Source: Terriglobia bacterium
Lineage (GTDB): Bacteria > Acidobacteriota > Terriglobia > Bryobacterales > UBA6623
Length of the DNA stretch: 64,000 nt
NCBI GenBank assembly: GCA_009841225.1
Contig: VXMF01000030.1
Location: forward strand, 90,228-154,227
Reading direction: 5' to 3'
Shown here: positions 9,041 to 16,227 of the stretch, piece after piece
How the letters are laid out: each line of letters opens with the position of its first letter
Numbering within the stretch: the stretch's first letter is position 1
Notes under the pieces: generated by a model
What the model saw: the letters and a program-made list of their open reading frames with translations, nothing else
Databases searched by the model: none
Told to the model about the DNA's origin: nothing
Translations under genes and position numbers: made by a program

Positions 9041-9292
9041 GTGAGAAACGGCGATGAAATGCTACAGCAGATTGTTGAGAAGTCCGCTTTGGACGCTGAG
9101 TTCAGGAAGCAGCTTCTGGCAGATCCAAAGGCCACCATTGGTGCGGAATTGGGCATCACGATGCCTGAGTCGATGACCATCGAGGTGCACGAGAGCGACA
9201 TGCAGACGGTGCATCTTGCGCTGCCGCCGGATCCGAACATCACCGAGGAGCAGCTCGAAGCCATCTCGGCCGGCCTTTGCTGCTGCTGGTGA
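9041..9292 (+). CDS. NHLP-leader RiPP precursor peptide with LCCCW core
   Basis: This 83-residue peptide has the nitrile-hydratase-alpha-like leader layout (NHLP family): LDAEFRKQLLADPKATIGAE, then LGITMPESMTIEVHES and VHLALPP, a C-terminal helix EEQLEAIS, and then Ala-Gly followed by LCCCW and the stop. Peptides of this family are substrates, cut by C39-peptidase ABC exporters after a Gly-type motif. Cleavage after Ser-Ala-Gly would release only five residues: Leu, three Cys and Trp. Cys residues suit thiazoline formation by the YcaO protein at 16228-18582, and Trp suits the halogenase-like enzyme at 13658-14932. The GTG start is chosen from the excellent ribosome-binding site. The N-terminal domain of the protein at 21053-22351 aligns with this leader over its full length. 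Confidence 0.88.
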   Translation: MRNGDEMLQQIVEKSALDAEFRKQLLADPKATIGAELGITMPESMTIEVHESDMQTVHLALPPDPNITEEQLEAISAGLCCCW

Positions 9293-9308
9293 GCCCAGTA
9301 GCCGGCGT

Positions 9309-9327
9309 GCCCGAAGGGCCCTCGGGC
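9309..9327 (+). terminator. Possible terminator/attenuator hairpin after the precursor gene
   Basis: A 6-bp stem GCCCGA/TCGGGC (9309-9314 and 9322-9327) with a 7-base loop begins 17 bases after the precursor stop. No T-run follows. It could limit read-through and raise precursor levels over downstream genes. Confidence 0.3.
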
Positions 9328-9894
9328 CCGGACAGTTTCAGGCGATGGACTTGACCCGCCTGCGGGTTGGGTTCTCATCGGAGAGGTTGCGCCTATCCAA
9401 GCGCCGACCATGGATAGCTCTCATCGCAGGTTCCACCAGTGGCTGCGTCTCTTTCTGATGAGGCAAGACGGGGCAGTCTAGAGAGTCTCGGTCGGGGAAC
9501 GCGCAGCGAGAGAATCCTCGCTTCAAGATCTCGCCCGCCTCTGACCGCCTCCGGGCCCCGCCTAGCTTGCTAGCGGAAGCGATTGACTGCGCGGCCCCGC
9601 CCAGCGAATTCACCCAGCGTAGACACCTGGCCTTGCGGCTGCTGCGGTCAGTATCGCGAGCGGCATCCCTAAGGGTGCGGCTATAGCTAGCTTCGGATCT
9701 GTGCCGGCGGTGCCATGCAATCTTGGCGGCACGGTTGTCCGATACTTGTCATAGGTATTCGCAAAGCCTTGGATCCCGGGTTGCGGCCTCGAAATCCGGG
9801 TGGCATTGAGATCGCGCAGGGTGGAAGTGACTAGGACGGGAGTATTGCACGATTCTGCACACGACTCGGGCATCCCAGTTGGGGAGGGCGGAGC
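9328..9894. other. Intergenic region between precursor and RND permease genes
   Basis: No supported gene. It contains one copy of an 18-base palindromic repeat (9563-9580) and a possible ribosome-binding site GGGGAGGG (9881-9888) before the GTG of the RND gene. Confidence 0.5.
9563..9580. repeat. 18-base palindromic repeat, copy 1
   Basis: TAGCTTGCTAGCGGAAGC here and TAGCTTGCTAGCGCAAGC at 13521-13538 match at 17 of 18 bases in the same orientation. The two copies flank the RND permease gene. Confidence 0.45.
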
Positions 9895-12800
9895 GTGAAG
9901 GGCGTCATCGGCTGGTTTGCGCGCAACGGCGTAGCCGCGAACCTCATGCTGTTGGTCATCGTGGTCAGCGGGGCCATTGTGCTGATGGACCTGAAGCAGG
10001 AGATTTTCCCGGAACTCTCTCTCGACGTAATCACGATCGAGACCCGCTACCGCGGCGCAGGCCCGGAGGAGGTGGAAGACGCGATCTGCCTGCGGGTGGA
10101 GGAAGCCCTGCAGGGCATCGACGGCATCAAGAGAATGACGTCCACCGCCAACGAGGGCTCAGGGCTAGTCACCTTGGAACTTCTCGTCGGCTATGACATC
10201 CGCAAAGTTCTTGACGACGTGAAGGCCGGCGTCGATGCGATCGAAACGTTTCCGGAGGAAGCCGAGAAACCGATTGTTCACGAGCTTACCTCCCGGTTCC
10301 AAGTCATCAATGTCGCGGTCGCAGGCGATACCGATCTCGCCACACTGAAGCGAATCGGGGAGCAGGTGCGGGACGGGCTCACGGCGCTCCCCGAGATCTC
10401 ACAGGCGCTGCTGCTGAACGTGCCGCCTTACGAGATCTCGATCGAGGTCTCAGACGAGGCCTTGCGTCGGTGGGGACTCACGTTCGACCGCGTGGCAGAG
10501 GCGGTGCGCCAGTTCTCCGTCGACCTTCCCGGCGGCTCGGTGAAGACCGACAACGGGGAGATCCTGTTTCGCACCAAGGGGCAGGCCTACTCCGGCGATG
10601 AATACAAGAACCTTCCTCTGCTGACGCGACCTGACGGGACGCGCATCTATCTCCGAGATGTCGCGACCGTCATCGATGGGTTCGAGGATCTGGCGGTATC
10701 CGCCCGCTTCGACGGGAAACCCGCGGTTTTGGTCAAGGTCTTTCGGGTCGGGGACCAGAATGCGATTTCGATCTCGCAAGCCGTCCAGGACTACGTTGAG
10801 CGCGCCTCTGCCAGCGCACCGAACGGAATCGAGATCTTCACATGGCACAACAGTGCCCGCTACCTAGAGAGCCGAATCGCCCTCCTCGTCAAGAACGCAC
10901 TCACGGGACTCCTGCTGGTCTTCGTCGTGCTGGCTCTGTTCTTGCGGATGCGGCTGGCGTTCTGGATCACGCTTGGCATCCCGGTATCGTTCCTGGGGGC
11001 CATCGCCCTGATGCCAACGTTCGGTGTCTCCATCAACATGGTTTCTCTTTTCTCTTTCATCCTCGTGCTCGGCATCGTGGTCGATGACGCGATCGTGGTT
11101 GGAGAGAACATCCATACGATGCAGGTGCGGACAGGGAAGGGTCCCAGCGCGGCAATCCGTGGGACCTACGAGGTTCTGGTACCGGTCACGTTCGGCGTCT
11201 TGACCACAATGGCAGCCTTTTCGCCCATGCTCTTCGTGCCGGGGGTCACGGGCAAGTTCATGGCGGTCTTCCCCCTGATCATCTTGCCAACGTTGTTCTT
11301 CTCGCTCGTCGAGTCCAATTTGATCCTACCCAGCCACCTCGCGCACTACAAGAGGCCAACGACCGCGCTGAAGCCGAACCCAATAGCTCGTCTGTGGAAC
11401 GGATTCTTCGACCTCTTCTCGAATGGTCTCGGATGGGTCATTCGGCATGGCTATCGACCTCTGTTGCGCGTGGCGATGGACTGGCGTTACCTAACCCTTT
11501 CCCTGGCACTGTTCGCGGTGCTACTTACCGTTGGCCTGGTCGGCTCCGGAACCGTGCGGATGGTCCTATTCCCGGTGGCTGAATCCGACAACGTAGTCGC
11601 CTTTCTGACCATGCCTCGGGATGCCCCCGTGGAATCGACTCTGGCCGGAGTGGCATCGCTGGAGCGTGCCGCAGCTGAAGTCAGGAGGCAAATCGTCGCA
11701 GAGGACGGGTCAGACCCGGTCTTGCACATGCTCAGCTCGATCGGCGAGCACCCCTACCGGGCCATACAGGGAGGCCCGATGGGAAGCGGCGCAGCGGCGC
11801 AGGGCGACTATCTCGGAGAGGTAGACCTCGAACTACTGCCGTCTGAGCGGCGCACCGTGAGCGCCGAACAAATAGCAAATCGGTGGCGGGAGCTAGCCGG
11901 CCAGATCCCCGGCGCAGTCGAGGTCTCGATCGAGCACGACTTGGTGGGTGCGAGAAAGGCGATTGATCTCCAACTCAGTGGCGTCGACCTAGGAGAGGTC
12001 CGCGAAGTCGCCGAGGCCGTCAAGTCGAGGTTGGCTGAGTATGCTGGCGTATTCGATGTTTCCGACACCTACCGGGCTGGCAAGCCCGAGATTGAACTCG
12101 CGTTGACAACAGAGGGCGAGGCGCTCGGACTGACGCTGCAAGGGCTGGGCAGACAGGTCCGGCAGGGCTTCTTCGGCGAAGAAGCACAGCGGATCCAGCG
12201 AGACCGCGACGACTTGCGAGTGATGGTCCGCTACCCGCTGGCTCACCGTCGCTCTCTCGGTGACCTCGAGAGCATGCGTGTCCGAACACCAGAGGGCGAC
12301 GAGGTCCCGTTTTCGACGGTGGCGACCGGATCGTACGGACGTGGGCCAGCGTCCATCACGAGGATCGATCGCCAGCGGTCCATCAACGTCCAAGCCGAGA
12401 TCGACGGAACCGTTACGAGCGCAGCAGAGGTCACCGCCGCCCTGGAGGCACAGTTTCTCCCGAACCTGATGGCTCGCTACCCCGGCGTTTCATACTCCTT
12501 CGAGGGCGATGAAGCGGAATTCGCCGAGTCCGCAGAGGGGTTGGCGAAGGGATTTGGCGTGATCATGTTCGTCATGTACGGGATGCTGGCGATTCCCCTG
12601 AAGAGCTACTGGAAGCCAGCGATCATCTTGAGTGCGATTCCCTTCGGGATGGTCGGCGCGATCTGGGGCCACGCGATCCTAGGCTTGGAGGTGAGCTTCC
12701 TGTCCATGTGCGGAATGGTGGCACTGGCGGGCGTGGTCGTCAACGACGCCTTAGTGATGGTTGCGTTTATCAACAGAAACGCGCGCCAGAGGGCCTCGCT

Positions 12801-13068
12801 GAAGGGCGCGGTCCGACAGGCGGGCGAGGCGAGGTTCAGGGCGATTCTACTGACCTCCCTGACTACTGCAGCCGGAGTGACCCCGTTGATACTCGAGGAG
12901 AGCCTGCAGGCCCAGTTCTTGATTCCGATGGCGGTGGCCCTGGCCGCAGGCGTCCTGTTCGCCACCGCCGTGACGCTTGTCTTGGTCCCAGCGTTGTACC
13001 TCATCATGGACGACATCCGGTCAGCGACTCGATGGATGGTCCACGGCACCTGGGACCCTGCGCCCTAG
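9895..13068 (+). CDS. RND-family efflux permease
   Basis: A 1057-residue inner-membrane proton-driven transporter of the AcrB/HAE superfamily, of usual length. The N-terminal helix (NGVAANLMLLVIVVSGAIVL) is followed by the porter domain start YRGAGPEEVEDAI. In the helix-4 region LGIVVDDAIVVGENIH carries the paired Asp used for proton relay. The second half repeats the layout, with a helix-10-like MCGMVALAGVVVNDALVMVA. No membrane-fusion protein or outer-membrane channel gene is next to it. It lies between the RiPP precursor and the halogenase-like gene on the same strand, so it may export the finished small product or give self-protection. An unrelated efflux pump is the alternative. GTG start with a GGGGAGGG site upstream. 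Confidence 0.9.
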   Translation: MKGVIGWFARNGVAANLMLLVIVVSGAIVLMDLKQEIFPELSLDVITIETRYRGAGPEEVEDAICLRVEEALQGIDGIKRMTSTANEGSGLVTLELLVGYDIRKVLDDVKAGVDAIETFPEEAEKPIVHELTSRFQVINVAVAGDTDLATLKRIGEQVRDGLTALPEISQALLLNVPPYEISIEVSDEALRRWGLTFDRVAEAVRQFSVDLPGGSVKTDNGEILFRTKGQAYSGDEYKNLPLLTRPDGTRIYLRDVATVIDGFEDLAVSARFDGKPAVLVKVFRVGDQNAISISQAVQDYVERASASAPNGIEIFTWHNSARYLESRIALLVKNALTGLLLVFVVLALFLRMRLAFWITLGIPVSFLGAIALMPTFGVSINMVSLFSFILVLGIVVDDAIVVGENIHTMQVRTGKGPSAAIRGTYEVLVPVTFGVLTTMAAFSPMLFVPGVTGKFMAVFPLIILPTLFFSLVESNLILPSHLAHYKRPTTALKPNPIARLWNGFFDLFSNGLGWVIRHGYRPLLRVAMDWRYLTLSLALFAVLLTVGLVGSGTVRMVLFPVAESDNVVAFLTMPRDAPVESTLAGVASLERAAAEVRRQIVAEDGSDPVLHMLSSIGEHPYRAIQGGPMGSGAAAQGDYLGEVDLELLPSERRTVSAEQIANRWRELAGQIPGAVEVSIEHDLVGARKAIDLQLSGVDLGEVREVAEAVKSRLAEYAGVFDVSDTYRAGKPEIELALTTEGEALGLTLQGLGRQVRQGFFGEEAQRIQRDRDDLRVMVRYPLAHRRSLGDLESMRVRTPEGDEVPFSTVATGSYGRGPASITRIDRQRSINVQAEIDGTVTSAAEVTAALEAQFLPNLMARYPGVSYSFEGDEAEFAESAEGLAKGFGVIMFVMYGMLAIPLKSYWKPAIILSAIPFGMVGAIWGHAILGLEVSFLSMCGMVALAGVVVNDALVMVAFINRNARQRASLKGAVRQAGEARFRAILLTSLTTAAGVTPLILEESLQAQFLIPMAVALAAGVLFATAVTLVLVPALYLIMDDIRSATRWMVHGTWDPAP

Positions 13069-13657
13069 CTTCGACTCGGCACCCGAAGGCCCTTGACGCG
13101 ATTAGCGTTCCTCCCAGGAACATGTGCGCAGCAGTGCTCAAGAGATCGCAGGACCTCGTAAGCGGATCCGTTCCAGATGAGCGGATTGGGATCATCATCG
13201 TGCACAGCCACTTGGAAGACACCCTCAACTCACCGATCGGCTCCCGAGCGGCCTTGAGCTTCGTCGCCCAGCGGCTCGGCCAAGGTCGCGGACACCATGC
13301 CACGACTGTCTGGAGACCGATCCGCGCAGCATCAGCTTGCTTGCGTTCAAGGATGTGCCGGCCACCGGGCTCGCCTTGAATCTGGAACTGAGATGCCGCC
13401 CGTGGGATCGCTGGTCGATGCGCTGGGGAGCGATCGCGAGCCGGAGCGAGGGCCCGTGTGGCCCGGCCCAGGACGGAAGGCGCGACCAGGCCGGCAGCAT
13501 CCATTGTTGAATCAATCGTTTAGCTTGCTAGCGCAAGCAGATCCTGGGCCGTGACGATTGGCGATGATGCTAGGATTGGGGCGGCTGTTGGTGCACACAG
13601 CACACCAGACTGTCCCAACAAGCGGCATTCGCCTGGTACCTCCGGAAGTCGTTTAGC
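13069..13657. other. Intergenic region between RND permease and halogenase-like genes
   Basis: I find no gene in these 589 bases; the open frames present have no recognisable protein character. The second copy of the palindromic repeat lies at 13521-13538. It may hold the promoter of the halogenase-like gene, but no clear -35/-10 pair was seen. Confidence 0.5.
13521..13538. repeat. 18-base palindromic repeat, copy 2
   Basis: Contains a perfect 16-bp palindrome (GCTTGC, TAGC, GCAAGC; 13523-13538). It matches copy 1 at 9563-9580 with one mismatch. It may be a REP-like element or a protein-binding site. Confidence 0.45.
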
Positions 13658-14932
13658 GTGATACTGCCGGGCAGCAAATCCTTACGGAAGATCGCGGTGG
13701 TTGGGCGCGGAACCGCAGGGTCCTTGGCGGCCGCCAGCGTGACGCGTCTTCACCCGAGCAGCGACCACGAGCTAGACCACATCTATGACTCGCGCATTCC
13801 CGTCATCGGAGTCGGAGAGGGCAGCTGGCCCAGCTTGGTCCAGCAATTGCAGCAACTCACGAATCTGCCCCATGAAACCGTCCAGCAGCGCTTGAACGGA
13901 ACTCGCAAGTATGGTGTTGCATTCGAGGGGTGGGGTCGGCGCAACCGAGACTTCATCCATCACTTCATGCCGCAACACGTGTCCTACGCCTACCACCTGT
14001 CCGCGGACCTGATGGCAAACCTGCTGCAAGAAAGTACGAGCGCGCGCCATGTCGACGCGAAAGTACTCAATATCACGAGGGTGGAAGGTGGCGCGCAAGT
14101 GGAATTCGAGGGCCTAGCACCGAGACGCTACGACTTGGTCTTTGATGCGCGCGGATTTCCAAGAGAGATCCGTCCCGACCAGCACATCGACATTGCCTTC
14201 GTACCGACCAATACATCCGTCATCCGCCGCTGTCCGGCCATCATCAATGAAGAGCCGGACGGCCCGGTTCTGAAACCTACCTATACCCGTGCAGTCGCGC
14301 GCCCACACGGCTGGATATTCGTTATTCCGCTTACAGCGCACACTTCCTACGGGTACATATTCAACCGCGATGTATCCAGCCTTGGCGAAGTCGAATCGGA
14401 CTTTGACGCGTTCCTTGAGGCCGATGGAGTCTCAGAATACGAGCAACGCGCGGTGATTCCGTTTCCCAACTTCGTTCACCGCCAGATCTACGATGGCGCG
14501 GTGGCCCGCATCGGTAACGCGGCGGCCTTCATGGAGCCCCTTGAAGCAACGGCGATCGTATCCGCCCAGCTGCAGATTGGGATGGTCCTCCACCTGCGCC
14601 TCAATCGTTCCGTAGAGAGTCTTGAGCGCGACGCTCCGTTGGTCAACCGATTCCTGATCAACAACATCCTGTGCTACGGCCTGTTCGTCGGCTGGCACTA
14701 CGCCTGCGGCTCCAAATACGACAGCGAGTTCTGGCGCTATGCTCGGGACCGCGCATGGACGCGCTTCCGCGAGGCAGCGGACCCTGACGCGGTGGGTTGC
14801 GACGCGCTCCGCAAATTCGACGAAATGATCCAACTGGTCAACAAGTCGGTCATCGACGAAGCGGATTGGAATCGCATGTGCGGGGTGCCGCTGACCAGCT
14901 ATGCCCAGATAGCTCAGGGGCTTGGCTGTTAG
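13658..14932 (+). CDS. Flavin-dependent tryptophan halogenase-like protein
   Basis: This 424-residue protein belongs to the tryptophan halogenase superfamily. It has an N-terminal FAD-binding motif (VVGRGTAGSLAAA), the VGEGSWPSL segment matching the halogenase VGEATIPS region, and GNAAAFMEPLEATA near residues 286-299 matching the halogenase GNAxxFxEPLESTG. Three catalytic features look altered. The Lys that carries the active halogen species falls on Ala88 (GVAFEGW against VKFINW). The chloride-site Ser-Thr-Gly reads Ala-Thr-Ala. The WxWxIP motif reads WIFVIP (219-224). It may therefore halogenate poorly or act as an oxygenase or oxidase. In the RiPP island its likely target is the core Trp. 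Length is shorter than free-Trp halogenases (about 510-540). GTG start. Base composition is somewhat lower in GC than nearby housekeeping genes. Confidence 0.85.
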   Translation: MILPGSKSLRKIAVVGRGTAGSLAAASVTRLHPSSDHELDHIYDSRIPVIGVGEGSWPSLVQQLQQLTNLPHETVQQRLNGTRKYGVAFEGWGRRNRDFIHHFMPQHVSYAYHLSADLMANLLQESTSARHVDAKVLNITRVEGGAQVEFEGLAPRRYDLVFDARGFPREIRPDQHIDIAFVPTNTSVIRRCPAIINEEPDGPVLKPTYTRAVARPHGWIFVIPLTAHTSYGYIFNRDVSSLGEVESDFDAFLEADGVSEYEQRAVIPFPNFVHRQIYDGAVARIGNAAAFMEPLEATAIVSAQLQIGMVLHLRLNRSVESLERDAPLVNRFLINNILCYGLFVGWHYACGSKYDSEFWRYARDRAWTRFREAADPDAVGCDALRKFDEMIQLVNKSVIDEADWNRMCGVPLTSYAQIAQGLGC

Positions 14933-15099
14933 CCCGTCATCCGGCTCGGGCCGCCTGTTCCGATGGGGCTACGTGGCAGGCCGAGTGCTCGAGAAGCGGG
15001 CGCGTCGAGGCGTGCGGCGCTGCGCGGCCGGTGCGACGGCAGTACCCGGACTACAGACAACGGCGAAATGGGGGGTGATGAGCCCGTTCAGAGCCGGGA

Positions 15100-16218
15100 T
15101 CAGAAAGCGACGGCCCCGGAAAGCACCATGAACACGTAGGCTTTGGCTTTTCGAAGCTGATTTCCCTCGATGACCAGCTTGATGTGGTGGATGCCACGTA
15201 GCAGCACATAACGCCCGGACTTCGCGAACAGCGTAGTCGGTTTCGAAACCCAGTCAGCAAGCGCTGCAAGCTTCTCCGGAAACACAAGATCCTCGTGGCT
15301 TATGGCCTCCAGGAACGGGTCCCAGTCGGTTAGGCCGTCAAGCCAGTACCGTGAATCTTTCGTATATCTCTGCTTGACAATCAGCGTAAGGCCGAGCGTC
15401 GGACCGACGCCCCCTTCGTGCACGTCAATATTTGCCCCGGTCCTGACAATGTTCGCGCGCTGCTCGAAGCGTGCAAGCACTGATTCGACAGCCGAGATCT
15501 GACCCGGCCAACCCGCGCTTTCGAGATAGGAACACAGTTCCCGCTGCGATTTGAAGCCCATGATCGCCAAGCGGATTGCCCGCGAGCGTGACGGAAATAC
15601 ACCGAACGAATCCATGCGCGTATCTTCCGGCTGCGCCAGGTAGACGCGTTCGACGTTCTCCCGTTGGGTGCCATTCGTCTCCCAACCCAAGCAGGAAACG
15701 AGCGCGTCAACCACCACATCTACGTCGTTCACCTGACCACTGGCGCCGACGATCGGGCGTTCGCCGGGCCGAAGGAACATTCCCGGCAACGAACCTCCGC
15801 CGGCCCGCGCCGAGCCAATGTCATACTCCAACATCAACTTGCGGCCAACAACGTCACGGAGAGGTGAGTCGTCGGCATCAATTTGTCTGAACAGCCGCAT
15901 GATCGCTCTTGCGGTCTCATCCGTGCTGTCGGTCCGAGCGCGATCTCGGAAAAATGCCGCCGGCCTGGTTCTGCTCGCGAGAGACACGCCGAAATCCGCC
16001 TCCGGCGTGCGTGCATGCAGCGGCAGTTCAAAGCCGAACGGAAGGGCACCCATTGTGATCGGAAGTTGCCTTGCGCAGCCGAGTATGCGCTCCCACTCCC
16101 GATCTCCGATGAGAACCGGCGCGACCCTGCTTCGAAAGTGCCCAAGCAAGTCGCCCATGGTGCCGCCCTCTGCGGCGAGACGGTCCTGGGTGAGCATGAC
16201 TGCCTCGTCAATGTCCAT
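15100..16218 (-). CDS. Uncharacterised RiPP-island protein (372 aa)
   Basis: I do not recognise a characterised family. The protein is soluble-looking, with no signal peptide and no membrane segment. It seems to have two parts: an N-terminal part with GFELPLHARTPEADFGVSL and a central LMLEYDIGS, and a C-terminal part with GVGPTLGLTLIVKQRY, an LADWVSKPTTLF stretch and a final HHIKLVIEGNQLRKAKAY. The final His-x-Lys ... Ala-Lys-Ala-Tyr pattern resembles, from memory, uncharacterised proteins encoded near lanthipeptide or NHLP genes and perhaps the ends of cyanobactin-type ABBA prenyltransferases; I am not confident of either. It is the last gene of the minus-strand tailoring operon, nine bases after the YcaO gene, so a role on the same peptide is likely. 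No SagB/McbC-type dehydrogenase motif was seen. Confidence 0.75.
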   Translation of the reverse strand: MDIDEAVMLTQDRLAAEGGTMGDLLGHFRSRVAPVLIGDREWERILGCARQLPITMGALPFGFELPLHARTPEADFGVSLASRTRPAAFFRDRARTDSTDETARAIMRLFRQIDADDSPLRDVVGRKLMLEYDIGSARAGGGSLPGMFLRPGERPIVGASGQVNDVDVVVDALVSCLGWETNGTQRENVERVYLAQPEDTRMDSFGVFPSRSRAIRLAIMGFKSQRELCSYLESAGWPGQISAVESVLARFEQRANIVRTGANIDVHEGGVGPTLGLTLIVKQRYTKDSRYWLDGLTDWDPFLEAISHEDLVFPEKLAALADWVSKPTTLFAKSGRYVLLRGIHHIKLVIEGNQLRKAKAYVFMVLSGAVAF

Positions 16219-16227
16219 ACAGTCTTC

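Noticed and set aside
9610..9873. 87-codon minus-strand frame ahead of the RND gene
   Set aside because: No recognisable domain, no ribosome-binding site, and no homologous pattern with the NHLP leader.
9895..13068. Heavy-metal (CusA-type) assignment of the RND permease
   Set aside because: No metal-binding Met clusters were recognised and there are no cus genes around; only the general RND class is supported.
13004..13504. Open frames over the gap between the RND and halogenase-like genes
   Set aside because: They overlap the RND gene in shifted frames and translate to Arg/Ser/Pro-rich sequence typical of shadows.
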